A DNA stretch of 64,000 nucleotides from JACPYF01 sp947085525 (GCA_947085525.1 CAMTWU010000008.1:61613-125612); one strand, 5' to 3'. Positions 48,706 to 56,599 are shown, counted from the stretch's first letter. Made by a program: numbers and translations. The notes: generated by a model from the sequence alone, not told the origin.

Positions 48706-49767
48706 ATGAAAGTTTTTGTTGATGCCCGCTGGACCCGCACTGACCACCACGATGGTATCAGTCGTTATGGAGCGTCTGTCATAGGCGAGCTTCACAAAGT
48801 GCAACCTGTCACTATGCTGATCCACAGCAAACAACAGCTGAAACTACTGCCAAAAGCTCCGTATATAGTTGTGAACCATCCTTTTTCACCCAGCGAATTA
48901 CTGTTGCCACGCAAACTCAATGAACTAGGTGCCGACATAGTCTTTAGTCCTCTGCAATATATGGGTTTTTGGGGCAGAAAATACAAGTTGATTTTTACCG
49001 TTCATGACCTCATATATTACCGTCATCCGAAACCACCAACTCACTTGCCATGGTTTGTACAATTAGTCTGGCGATTATTCCACTTAGCATTCTGGCCGCA
49101 GCGACTTTTGCTGAACCGTGCCGATGCAATTGTCACCGTTAGCCAAACCTCAAAAAAATACATACAGCAGCACAATATCACCAATCGACCAATCAGTGTC
49201 GTCTACAATGCCCCCAGTAGCCTAAAGGTCAAGCTGCAAAGACCAACCAAAAAACTGGTTTATATGGGGTCGTTCATGCCGTACAAGAACGTCGAACTTT
49301 TGATAGCCGCTATGGAATTTTTGCCTGATTATGAACTACTGCTACTATCCAGGATCTCCCCAGCCCGCGAGCGGGAACTGGTCGTAAGTGCACTGAAAGA
49401 TGCCAAGATTTCCTTTTATGGAGGCGTCAGCGATGAACAATACGCCCAGATACTAGGCGATTGCCACGCGCTAGTCACAGCTAGTCTAGAGGAAGGCTTT
49501 GGTTTGCCTTTGATTGAGGCTATGCAAGGCGGCATACCGGTCATTTGCAGCGATATTGATATTTTCCACGAAGTAGCAGGCGACGGAACATTATATTTCG
49601 ACCCATCCTCGCCACAAGATTTTGCTGCCAAAGTCCATGAATTAGAAATGAAAAAGACCAGAGAAGGATTGATTTCAAAAGGAAAGATCCAAGCAAAGAA
49701 ATTCACCTGGAAAAAATCCGCCCGTGTACTAGCGAAAACTATAAAGGAAATTACCGCAGAAAAGTAA
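48706..49767 (+). CDS. GT4-family glycosyltransferase
   Basis: This 353-residue protein begins MKVFVDARWTRTDHHDGISRYGASVI and has FTVHDLIYYRHP in the acceptor domain. The second domain starts KKLVYMGSFMPYKNVELLI and the donor site is TASLEEGFGLPLIEAMQGGIPVICSDIDIFHEVAG. This is the mannosyltransferase/RfaB-like GT4 pattern used for surface polysaccharides. A terminator that works in both directions follows. Confidence 0.92.
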   Translation: MKVFVDARWTRTDHHDGISRYGASVIGELHKVQPVTMLIHSKQQLKLLPKAPYIVVNHPFSPSELLLPRKLNELGADIVFSPLQYMGFWGRKYKLIFTVHDLIYYRHPKPPTHLPWFVQLVWRLFHLAFWPQRLLLNRADAIVTVSQTSKKYIQQHNITNRPISVVYNAPSSLKVKLQRPTKKLVYMGSFMPYKNVELLIAAMEFLPDYELLLLSRISPARERELVVSALKDAKISFYGGVSDEQYAQILGDCHALVTASLEEGFGLPLIEAMQGGIPVICSDIDIFHEVAGDGTLYFDPSSPQDFAAKVHELEMKKTREGLISKGKIQAKKFTWKKSARVLAKTIKEITAEK

Positions 49768-49769
49768 AA

Positions 49770-49791
49770 GACCCGTCATTTCTGACGGGTC
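49770..49791. terminator. Bidirectional terminator between convergent genes
   Basis: GACCCGTCA/TGACGGGTC (9 bp) with a TTTC loop; T-rich sequence on both sides (ACCTTTTTC on plus, TTTTACTTTT on minus). Confidence 0.85.
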
Positions 49792-49806
49792 AAATACCTT
49801 TTTCTA

Positions 49807-50769
49807 CTATCTCTCCAAGGCTTTAAAAACCTTAGGAAACACCTCCTCGTAAGAGCTTGGGTTTTGGGCGTAAGCCGCATGCTTAGCGCCTCTTGCCTCA
49901 AAACATTTGAATTGCCAAGCAAAACTTGAGCGACCTGGCTGAAAGACATCAGACCACACTCGCACCGCGGACGGCCGAACAGTGTCTGTGTCTTCAGTTG
50001 ATCTCACATACACCATACGGCTATACCAGCTGACTGAGCCAGGAGTCGGAACTCCATGATTCAGAATATACATGATCTGATCCCGCCAAAACGACAGCGG
50101 AAAACTGCGGGCTCCTTCAACCTGTTCTGCCAACCACACAGGGTCGACATCCGAGTCGATTTCTCCTTCCTTGGGTGGAATAAACAGAAACTTCATTATC
50201 AGTCCGCTCAAATGGTTCCAGATAGGACCAAATGGCAGAATCCGCACAACTGGCGCGGACAGATTCAATGGTCTCTGGAGATCTTCGCGTCCTGTAGGTG
50301 CATCGATCACCATCACGTCACAGAAGACAGTGTTCTTCATCAGCAAGTGATCCGCCACTCGTTGATGAATGCCATAGGCCAACAGTCCACCCATTGAGCT
50401 TCCAATGAGTATGAGCCTCTGGGCCGAGTCGTCCTTCTCTAATCGCTCTGAGATCCAGTTTGAGACCTCGTACACGATCCGATCAGGTAGAAAACGAGGT
50501 GGGATGTAATTAGCACCCCAAACTTCGCCATGCTCAGCCCAGGTTTTGAGAACTCTGGGTGAGATCATGTCCGCGTTTGCCAGAATGCCCGGCAAATAGA
50601 CAATGAGTGTGTTTCTGTAAGTCCTTGGCTTGAGCGTCGTCTTCAACGGAACCATCTTGACGGCTTCTTGAATTTTCTCGCGACGCAGGTACTTATCCAG
50701 AAACAATAAAGCAATAACGACGGCCGCGATGGCGCATATGACAATGACTACGATTAGCCACCACTGCAT
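49807..50769 (-). CDS. Membrane-anchored alpha/beta-hydrolase-like protein
   Basis: This 320-residue protein has an N-terminal membrane helix (WWLIVVIVICAIAAVVIALLFL) followed by a basic stretch, then an alpha/beta-hydrolase domain with LIVYLPGILAN and nucleophile elbow LILIGSSMGGLLAYG (Ser). A late His in GAKHAAYAQNP may be the base; the acid is less clear (VRSTEDTDTV). Start is the ATG at 50767-50769 behind AAGGGG; a TTG start upstream would hide the ribosome site. G+C-rich codon use like the small genes downstream. Substrate unknown. Confidence 0.75.
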   Translation of the reverse strand: MQWWLIVVIVICAIAAVVIALLFLDKYLRREKIQEAVKMVPLKTTLKPRTYRNTLIVYLPGILANADMISPRVLKTWAEHGEVWGANYIPPRFLPDRIVYEVSNWISERLEKDDSAQRLILIGSSMGGLLAYGIHQRVADHLLMKNTVFCDVMVIDAPTGREDLQRPLNLSAPVVRILPFGPIWNHLSGLIMKFLFIPPKEGEIDSDVDPVWLAEQVEGARSFPLSFWRDQIMYILNHGVPTPGSVSWYSRMVYVRSTEDTDTVRPSAVRVWSDVFQPGRSSFAWQFKCFEARGAKHAAYAQNPSSYEEVFPKVFKALER

Positions 50770-50861
50770 AGTCCTCACCCCTTTCAAAAGGCAAGTAGTA
50801 GATTATTAAGGTACTAGATAAAACTATATAATAATTTTGTGTATAGTGCAATACATATTTA

Positions 50862-50890
50862 TTGACTTTATGCTTATGTTAGTATATAAT
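50862..50890 (+). promoter_or_regulatory. Sigma-70 promoter of the 50926 gene
   Basis: TTGACT (50862-50867), 17 bases, TATAAT (50885-50890). Confidence 0.85.
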
Positions 50891-50925
50891 TAAAGAGTAC
50901 TCACCCCCTAGTAGGAAGTAAGCAA

Positions 50926-51312
50926 ATGTCTAACTCGGCACAACAGATCAGAAAGGTGACACACGTCAATCCTCACGACCGTGGACCGGAGTGTGTGGGT
51001 ATTCCACTACAAAGCAGCGTTCACAGAACTGCCACTCTCGAAGAGGGTGTGGAGCTCGAAGACGATGTCACGGTCGATGCTGGTTCTTACCTCGGCAAGA
51101 ACGTAAACGTCGGTGCAAGGTCGCATATCGGACGAGGATCCTTCCTCGCAACAGGCGTCACAGTCGGTGAAGGAACACTGATTGAGCCTCTCGTCGTCGT
51201 GAAAAAGGGAATCATTATTGGTTCCGGTTGCCACATCACATCTGGCTACATCAGCGAAAATGTGCCTGATGGCACAATGATGGCAGGCGCTCCCATCCAG
51301 ACGAGTGAGTAA
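50926..51312 (+). CDS. Hexapeptide-repeat (left-handed beta-helix) protein
   Basis: This 128-residue protein is built from about seven imperfect hexapeptide turns (for example VELEDD-VTVDAG-SYLGKN-VNVGAR-SHIGRG, later VTVGEG and IIIGSG) and ends with SGYISENVPDGTMMAGAPIQ, the usual closing turn of transferases such as serine/maltose O-acetyltransferases. The acceptor domain and the catalytic His of known enzymes are absent, so it may be a small acyltransferase or just a trimeric scaffold. Ribosome site AGGAAG before ATG. Own promoter and own three-tier terminator. Confidence 0.7.
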   Translation: MSNSAQQIRKVTHVNPHDRGPECVGIPLQSSVHRTATLEEGVELEDDVTVDAGSYLGKNVNVGARSHIGRGSFLATGVTVGEGTLIEPLVVVKKGIIIGSGCHITSGYISENVPDGTMMAGAPIQTSE

Positions 51313-51313
51313 C

Positions 51314-51370
51314 CCCTCGCAAATATCACGGGCACGGATGCCCAGATATGTATGCGAGGGCTATTTTTTT
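51314..51370 (+). terminator. Three-tier terminator
   Basis: Outer CCCTCGCA (51314-51321)/TGCGAGGG (51353-51360), middle ATAT/ATAT, inner GGGCA/TGCCC, then CTA and seven T. Confidence 0.9.
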
Positions 51371-51437
51371 GCAAAAAATAATATATATGTGTAATAATTT
51401 ATACTGTACTTTGTCAATATCAAACACGAGGGGCTCT

Positions 51438-51722
51438 ATGCCGCGAGAAACATTTAAAACAACAACCGAGTTCGAAGCAGTCGAACGCGAAAGGGTTCTA
51501 CCTCCTGGCACCCGCTGGCACTACAACGAAGATGCGACCAGGGTGGTTGTTCCAGTCAGTGCACAGATCGAGAGTAGGGTACACATCGACCCGACTGCCA
51601 AGATCAGCACAGGGGTAACAATCCTCGAAGGTGTGAGTGTCGGAAAAGGTGCGGTAATCGATCGCAACGCTGTTGTCGAACAGGACATTGATCCTGTCGA
51701 GGACGTAGAACTCGAGACCTAA
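51438..51722 (+). CDS. Small hexapeptide-repeat protein, paralogue of 50926
   Basis: This 94-residue protein begins MPRETFKTTTEFEAVERERV and ends in a shortened left-handed beta-helix (VVVPVSAQIESRVHIDPTAKISTGVTILEGVSVGKGAVIDRNAVVEQ). It seems a reduced relative of the preceding gene: same order of promoter, GAGGGG ribosome site, beta-helix and three-tier terminator. Too short for an active trimeric transferase of known type. Function unknown. Confidence 0.65.
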   Translation: MPRETFKTTTEFEAVERERVLPPGTRWHYNEDATRVVVPVSAQIESRVHIDPTAKISTGVTILEGVSVGKGAVIDRNAVVEQDIDPVEDVELET

Positions 51723-51739
51723 CCTCAACAAAAGTACGA

Positions 51740-51793
51740 CCCCGCACTGATATACAGGCATGGACGCCAAATGTATATCCGCGGGGCTTTTTA
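51740..51793 (+). terminator. Three-tier terminator, same design as 51314-51370
   Basis: Outer CCCCGC/GCGGGG (51740-51745, 51781-51786), middle GATATACA/TGTATATC, inner GGC/GCC, then CTTTTTA. Confidence 0.88.
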
Positions 51794-51822
51794 TTGACAA
51801 AAATAGCAATTTAAATTATAAT
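51794..51822 (+). promoter_or_regulatory. Full-consensus sigma-70 promoter
   Basis: TTGACA (51794-51799), 17 bases, TATAAT (51817-51822). Confidence 0.9.
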
Positions 51823-51863
51823 ATATACAGTTCACTTCTACAATCTACCAGAATGGAGAAAAG

Positions 51864-52166
51864 ATGAACGTACTTTTGTCGGTTGTGTTTGTGGTTATGA
51901 TTGTTGTAGCTGTAGCATTTTGCATCTACAACCTTTCCTACTACGCGTTCCTTGAGGTAGCTACAGGCGTAAGTCGGTGGTCGCTCCGATTTTTCGGTCT
52001 CTCGAACCTTCTAGGACTGATGTTGGGAATACTCACATTGAGTCTCTTCGTGAGCCCAACAGACCACTCACTGCTTTTGCAAGTAGCGATACTGCTTTCT
52101 AGTCTCGCTATTGCCGTCGCATCTTTTTACTACATGTACAACGTACAAAAAAGATATGAGAGCTAG
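51864..52166 (+). CDS. Small three-helix membrane protein, unknown
   Basis: This 100-residue protein has hydrophobic helices at about 3-27, 47-63 and 70-92; the middle part has WSLRFFGLSNLLGLMLGILTLSL. Ribosome site GGAG six to seven bases before ATG. It is monocistronic, between a consensus promoter and a strong terminator, so it is probably abundant. No family is recognised. Confidence 0.7.
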   Translation: MNVLLSVVFVVMIVVAVAFCIYNLSYYAFLEVATGVSRWSLRFFGLSNLLGLMLGILTLSLFVSPTDHSLLLQVAILLSSLAIAVASFYYMYNVQKRYES

Positions 52167-52183
52167 AACACATCATCAAGAGT

Positions 52184-52213
52184 AGCGCTCCCTTAAATGG
52201 GAGCGCTTTTTTT
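52184..52213 (+). terminator. Rho-independent terminator
   Basis: AGCGCTCCC/GGGAGCGCT (9 bp) around TTAAAT, then seven T. Confidence 0.95.
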
Positions 52214-52248
52214 ATCTGTAAAACAGATATTACGCTACAATGGTGCTT

Positions 52249-52716
52249 ATGAGTAAAAAGCCCAAGTCAACAGAGAAGCTAATTTCCAACCGTCGCGCAC
52301 GGTTTGATTATGAATTGGGTGAAGATTTAGTGGTCGGTATCGTGCTGACAGGACCCGAAGTTCGTGCCGCCCGTGATGGCCATGTGCAGCTAAAAGGTTC
52401 GTTCGTATCAGTTCACAACAATGAACTACTGCTAAACAACGTGAGTTTTAGCTTGCGTCTAAACGAAAAGGGTAAAACAAACGCCCGTACTATCGATACC
52501 TCGCCTCGAAAACTATTGGCGCACCGCAAGCAAATAGACGAATTTATAGCAAAGAAAAAAACAGGCATGAGTATAGTCCCAACAAAGCTACTGACTAGTG
52601 GCAAACATATCAAAGTTGTCATCGCACTAGGCAAGGGTAAAAAGACATACGACAAACGCGAGACTATCAAACGACGCGATATCGACCGCGATACCAAACG
52701 CGCCCTGAAACGCTAG
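52249..52716 (+). CDS. smpB: SsrA-binding protein SmpB
   Basis: This 155-residue partner of tmRNA in rescue of stalled ribosomes contains SNRRARFDYELGEDLVVGIVLTGPEVRAARDGHVQLKGSFV and the basic C-terminal tail KKTYDKRETIKRRDIDRDTKRALKR that mimics an anticodon stem in the ribosome. The ATG at 52240 lies in the -10 box (TACAAT 52236-52241), so the start is the ATG at 52249, seven bases later: a leaderless message. The tmRNA gene is not adjacent in this window. Confidence 0.96.
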   Translation: MSKKPKSTEKLISNRRARFDYELGEDLVVGIVLTGPEVRAARDGHVQLKGSFVSVHNNELLLNNVSFSLRLNEKGKTNARTIDTSPRKLLAHRKQIDEFIAKKKTGMSIVPTKLLTSGKHIKVVIALGKGKKTYDKRETIKRRDIDRDTKRALKR

Positions 52717-52719
52717 TGC

Positions 52720-52748
52720 TTGACGTTTTGCAAATAGGGGAGTAGTAT
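52720..52748 (+). promoter_or_regulatory. Promoter after smpB
   Basis: TTGACG (52720-52725), 17 bases, TAGTAT (52743-52748). It leads into the 52.8-53.2 kb gene. Confidence 0.6.
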
Positions 52749-52770
52749 AGGCTTTATTGTTGAAGGAGTC

Positions 52771-52833
52771 ATGATCTTTCTACATAGAGTTGTTCTTGAG
52801 TTTGCAAAGGTCGTTGCGTGTGAATCACACTAG
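52771..52833 (+). CDS. Possible short upstream reading frame
   Basis: ATG at 52771 codes MIFLHRVVLEFAKVVACESH and then TAG. AAGGAG is only two bases from the ATG, which is too near for efficient initiation. Its end overlaps the point where the next frame opens (52824), so it may be the true 5' part of the following gene split by a frameshift. Confidence 0.3.
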   Translation: MIFLHRVVLEFAKVVACESH

Positions 52834-52931
52834 ATGCAGCCGAACCTAATCCGTTCACTCAAGCCATAGAACCAAAGACATTAGTTGCTAGCGCTCAGTG
52901 TCGAGTTCCGACTCAACAGTACGATAGTGGT

Positions 52932-53171
52932 TTGGCAGTTCCACGAAAGGTTATAACAGATGTAGCTTGGTCAATAGATCCAGCAGAACATCAAAAGACT
53001 GTTACGGCGCGCCGTATGTGCCGCCTTGCGGATTCTCTCACGAGGATCAAGCCTGATGTAGCATGGGAGATAGATACCCGCGCAAACTTTTGTGACTACG
53101 ACGATCTACCGTCTGCGCCGTTGAGGCCTCCAGACACCGATCAAAGAGTCGCTAAAAAGGGCCTAACGTGA
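52932..53171 (+). CDS. Unknown protein with a repeated DVAW-x-ID motif
   Basis: The frame is open from 52824, reading ITLDAAEPNPFTQAIEPKTL and onward, but offers no start codon before the TTG at 52932, and no ribosome site stands before that. The assured part has 79 residues: VITDVAWSIDPAEHQKT, then IKPDVAWEIDTRANFCDYD, so a DVAW-x-ID unit occurs twice about 37 residues apart. Codon use is G+C-rich. Either translation begins in the frame of the small ORF at 52771 and shifts, or the gene is damaged. Function unknown. Confidence 0.5.
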   Translation: MAVPRKVITDVAWSIDPAEHQKTVTARRMCRLADSLTRIKPDVAWEIDTRANFCDYDDLPSAPLRPPDTDQRVAKKGLT

Positions 53172-53194
53172 GGCGGCACCGACGCCACCACCCC

Positions 53195-53222
53195 CGCAGA
53201 AATGCGGGGTTTTCTCTTTTTA
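53195..53222 (+). terminator. Rho-independent terminator
   Basis: CCCCGCA/TGCGGGG around GAAA, then TTTTCTCTTTTT. Confidence 0.9.
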
Positions 53223-53274
53223 AACAGATAGTATGACTTGTAATTTATTCGAAAATAGTTTACTATATATCTTT

Positions 53275-54999
53275 ATGAAATCCGTAGAAACAATCAGTAA
53301 TATTCGGCGAGAAACAATCGATTCCGAACCTCAGTTAGAGGAGTTGATAGATCTAACTGCTGAAATCATGTTAAGTCCTGGTGGGCGAGCGAAAATTGCT
53401 GCAATAAAAACAGATAATGAACACCCACAACACATAGAAAATGCATGGCTAACACAATACCGAACTATAGATCCTGAGGACAAAAGAAAACGCTTGCCAC
53501 CTATAGAATTAAAAAATATTCAAATTAATCCTGCAATTGCAGATCGAATAGAGCTACTGGGCGAGACTATATTAGATGAAGCTTTTGAATGCCTTGGTGA
53601 GTCTGCTATTGAAATACTAGAGGCTTTTAAAAAATGTGGGGATGACGAGATTGATAAAAAGTTAACGCTTTCTAACAGTGTCTTAGACTTGATCGAAACG
53701 TTAGGTAAAAGAGCTGCACTCAAATTTGATGGCGAGGATGAAAAAGAGGACTACCCACCAATCAGGCTCTCTCCTAATTTAATAGGCAAACTACCAGACC
53801 CAAACCTTAACCCTACTTGTTTAGGGCAGTCCATATTGGCAGCAAGCTTCTTTCATAAAGCAGATGTACCTATGCTACATAGTGGTGTGGTTATATCAAG
53901 AAGTGATGGTGAACTAACAAGCCAATCGACAGTTATCAGGGAAATGGTTGAGTATGCAGACGAAAATAACCTAGACATGTCGCCCAACTTTAGAAAACGA
54001 CTCTCTGAAATGTATAACCAGAATGCCGATACGCTTTCTAACCATAGAGGCTTCCATGCAGCGGTATACGCTCAATTACACAAAGACTCTTGGATTCAAA
54101 TGGATCCAAATTACGGATGTGCCTTGATCGAAGGTGGTGGAGCAATGTTTATTGATGAGGCCTATGAAAAACTAAAACAACGTCAAGCCATGGGTACTGA
54201 AGATCATATCTACCTAGGTGGTAATGTTGAGGATCTAGTGTGTATCATCAGAAGAAAGCTGCCGGATATTATGCCTAGTATGGACAAAATCGAACAGCTT
54301 CTCCTGGAGTGTCCAGCAGAAGAAATGTACAGTCATATTGTTGAAGAAGTTTTTAAACCTTTCCTCTTTAAGGGCCCTAATAGTAGCACAATTGATGAGA
54401 CTACAAGAAAAATAGAGAGTGACTTGAAAGTTTTACTAGATGTTATAGGTGGTGGCTATGGCTACCTCCAAACCCGAATATCCGAAGTAATCAGAGAGTC
54501 ATTTGTAAACCCGGATCATTCTCCGGATATTATTGCAGGATTTAAACGTTTTCAAACCGACGCAGATTTCAGACGTAGACGATTGGCAGATTTGCAAATT
54601 GCACCTATGATTCTACTCGTCCACATCCAATCAGATTTTATTGAAGCCAAGACAGAAAAATATAACAGCGGTGGATTAGGACATACATTTGTTGATGCCG
54701 GACTTCCAGCATACAGGATAGGTATGAGTGTTCTGAGTGACGTAGCAGTACATTATGGCGACGAACTACCCCTCAGTACATGGCTAGGCTACTGGCCTAG
54801 TAAAGTTAGCTTATTTGAGCACAGAGATCAAGTGCTCACACCTTCTCAAAAAGCACTTAGAAAAGCTGCTGCTCGGTATGCCTTGAAGGGGAATAGTACC
54901 TTGACGAATCAGTCTACAATAGGTATAATCGAGGATATTCTGACAGATTCCTATCAAGGAGCATCAAATGCCCACAGTGGAACCCGAGAAGTTGACTAA
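53275..54999 (+). CDS. Transglutaminase-like cysteine-protease-fold protein
   Basis: This 574-residue soluble protein has a possible catalytic triad in the middle: NPTCLGQSILAA (Cys), FHAAVYAQLHKDSWIQMDPNYG (His, then Asp). This C...H...D order with DPNYG is typical of transglutaminase-like peptidases and amide hydrolases. The N-terminal 170 and C-terminal 250 residues are helical and unrecognised. Codon use is AT-rich, unlike the small genes on both sides, which may mean separate origin. The ATG at 53275 follows a TATATA box closely; an ATG at 53233 is less likely. A small gene starts inside its 3' end. Confidence 0.65.
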   Translation: MKSVETISNIRRETIDSEPQLEELIDLTAEIMLSPGGRAKIAAIKTDNEHPQHIENAWLTQYRTIDPEDKRKRLPPIELKNIQINPAIADRIELLGETILDEAFECLGESAIEILEAFKKCGDDEIDKKLTLSNSVLDLIETLGKRAALKFDGEDEKEDYPPIRLSPNLIGKLPDPNLNPTCLGQSILAASFFHKADVPMLHSGVVISRSDGELTSQSTVIREMVEYADENNLDMSPNFRKRLSEMYNQNADTLSNHRGFHAAVYAQLHKDSWIQMDPNYGCALIEGGGAMFIDEAYEKLKQRQAMGTEDHIYLGGNVEDLVCIIRRKLPDIMPSMDKIEQLLLECPAEEMYSHIVEEVFKPFLFKGPNSSTIDETTRKIESDLKVLLDVIGGGYGYLQTRISEVIRESFVNPDHSPDIIAGFKRFQTDADFRRRRLADLQIAPMILLVHIQSDFIEAKTEKYNSGGLGHTFVDAGLPAYRIGMSVLSDVAVHYGDELPLSTWLGYWPSKVSLFEHRDQVLTPSQKALRKAAARYALKGNSTLTNQSTIGIIEDILTDSYQGASNAHSGTREVD

Positions 55000-55138
55000 G
55001 CTTCTCGACGACGCAGATGTAGGAGGCCGAACCCGCAAAAAGCTTGAAGAAGCAAACACGGGCACGAAGGCGAAGAAGGAGAAACCGGCGCGCGGTCACG
55101 GCTGTGCAACACCCAACGCGGGTCCGGCTCGTCTTTGA
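54968..55138 (+). CDS. Small basic protein overlapping the transglutaminase-like gene
   Basis: This 56-residue protein follows AAGGAG (seven bases to ATG) and overlaps the previous gene by 32 bp in another frame. Sequence: a helix MPTVEPEKLTKLLDDADVGG, then RTRKKLEEANTGTKAKKEK and a Pro/Gly/Arg tail with HGCATPNAGPARL. Highly charged, with no membrane segment. The out-of-frame overlap with a good ribosome site suggests translational coupling; it could be an antitoxin, immunity or export partner of the larger protein. Function unknown. Confidence 0.6.
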   Translation: MPTVEPEKLTKLLDDADVGGRTRKKLEEANTGTKAKKEKPARGHGCATPNAGPARL

Positions 55139-55145
55139 GATGTCA

Positions 55146-55216
55146 GGGCGGGTCATCATATAGAAGTGATGGCCCGCCACCCCGCACTACAAAACGTAGT
55201 GCGGATTTTTCTTTTT
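55146..55216 (+). terminator. Two successive hairpins ending in a T-run
   Basis: GGCGGGTCATCA/TGATGGCCCGCC (55147-55177), then CCGCACTAC/GTAGTGCGG (55182-55204) and ATTTTTCTTTTT. Confidence 0.85.
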
Positions 55217-55748
55217 AAGACCTTATTTCCTGTATCTCACCGTCATCTAAAAACTTGATAATTTTTGATGGCTTTCTATCAGACAAATCACCGCCATCAT
55301 CATAAAATTCCACTGCATCGCCAAAATATCCCTTTGCTTGATCAACTGTTACGGCGGGTAGTTGTGAGGGTAGGTTAGCACTAGAGGTAGCAAGCGGGCC
55401 TGTTTGTTCTAGTAGTGTGATCAAACGAGGATCAGCTGGGACACGAAAGGGCAGACTACCGAGTCCCTTATGCGCATATTTTAGCTCATCACTAACTGGC
55501 AAAATAACACTTGTAGGTCCAGGCCAATACACAGTGGCTTTGTTGATATTTTCATCACTAACAATACCCTTTAGCTGATCTGCAGACGCAATCAAAATTG
55601 TGCCGACAGGTCGCTTTGCATCACTATGTTTCACCTCATATATACGCTCAACCGCAGCGGGTGAGAGTAAACGACCAACAATTCCATACACGGTATCGGT
55701 CGCAATCACACCCACGCCATCATTTTGCAAAATCTCGATAATATTCAT
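55215..55748 (-). CDS. tsaC: L-threonylcarbamoyladenylate synthase (TsaC/Sua5 YrdC domain)
   Basis: This 177-residue YrdC-domain protein makes threonylcarbamoyl-AMP from Thr, bicarbonate and ATP for t6A in tRNAs reading ANN codons. Seen: GVIATDTVYGIVGRL, RIYEVKHSDAKRPVGTIL, WPGPTSVILP, LPFRVPADPRLITLL, and GPLATSSANLPSQLP. It lacks the Sua5 C-terminal domain. Its promoter (TACAAT on the minus strand) lies 8 bases before the ATG. Confidence 0.94.
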   Translation of the reverse strand: MNIIEILQNDGVGVIATDTVYGIVGRLLSPAAVERIYEVKHSDAKRPVGTILIASADQLKGIVSDENINKATVYWPGPTSVILPVSDELKYAHKGLGSLPFRVPADPRLITLLEQTGPLATSSANLPSQLPAVTVDQAKGYFGDAVEFYDDGGDLSDRKPSKIIKFLDDGEIQEIRS

Positions 55749-55785
55749 AAAGATATATTGTACCGTATCTGTTAAAATAGAACTA

Positions 55786-56583
55786 ATGAAACTTTATTCC
55801 TGGAACGTAAATGGTATTCGCGCAGTGCTCAACAAAGGCGCATTTCAGTCTTTTTTGAAAGAGCACGACCCTGATATCTTATGCTTGCAAGAAACCAAGG
55901 CTCATCGTGAGCAGGTCGAGATCGATCTGGCGAGTTATCACGAATACTGGAATAGTGCAGCAAAAAAAGGGTATTCATCGACCGCAATCTTTAGCAAAAC
56001 TAAAGCCTTGCAAATCATTAACAACTTCCCAGACCATATTGCTGACAAATATCACCTAAAGGATAGTTTCGGTGACCCTAATGACGAAGGTCGGGTAACT
56101 GCTGCTGAATTTGAAAAGTTTTGGGTTGTGACGGTCTATACGCCAAATTCAAAAGGTGACCTAGGGCGGCTCAAACTCCGTTACGAAGCTTGGGATCCAG
56201 CATTTTTAGAATATATGAAATTTCTAGAAAAGACCAAACCAGTATTGTTCTGTGGCGATTTGAATGTAGCCCACAAAGAGATTGATCTAGCACGACCAAA
56301 AGAAAATGTGGGTAAACACGGCTTTACTAACGAAGAGCGCGAACGGTTCCAAGAGTTCATCGATGCAGGCTACGTTGATACTTTCCGTATATTCTATCCT
56401 GATAGACTAGAGGCTTTCACCTGGTGGACTCACTGGGCAAATGCACGCGCTCGCAACGTCGGCTGGCGGATTGATTATTGGATGGCAAGCGCAAAGATCG
56501 CGAGCAGCGTCAAAGCTGCCGAAATCCACCCCAAAGTTATGGGTTCTGACCATTGTCCTGTTAGTATAGAATTAGATATATAA
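55786..56583 (+). CDS. xth: Exodeoxyribonuclease III / AP endonuclease
   Basis: This 265-residue EEP-fold nuclease of base-excision repair has MKLYSWNVNGIRAVLNKG, ILCLQETKAH (metal Glu), the YTPNS loop, FCGDLNVAHKEIDLARP, WTHWANARARNVGWRIDYWMAS and GSDHCPVSIEL (catalytic Asp-His). The ATG at 55786 is 7 bases after TAAAAT (55773-55778), so the message is leaderless. It heads a run of four more genes for nucleotide and metabolite repair. Confidence 0.96.
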   Translation: MKLYSWNVNGIRAVLNKGAFQSFLKEHDPDILCLQETKAHREQVEIDLASYHEYWNSAAKKGYSSTAIFSKTKALQIINNFPDHIADKYHLKDSFGDPNDEGRVTAAEFEKFWVVTVYTPNSKGDLGRLKLRYEAWDPAFLEYMKFLEKTKPVLFCGDLNVAHKEIDLARPKENVGKHGFTNEERERFQEFIDAGYVDTFRIFYPDRLEAFTWWTHWANARARNVGWRIDYWMASAKIASSVKAAEIHPKVMGSDHCPVSIELDI

Positions 56584-56599
56584 GTTTTTAGGAGTACGC

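Noticed and set aside
52717..53222. tmRNA next to smpB
   Set aside because: No alanine-tRNA-like ends and no TTCGANTCC arm are present; the stretch instead holds a protein-like frame.
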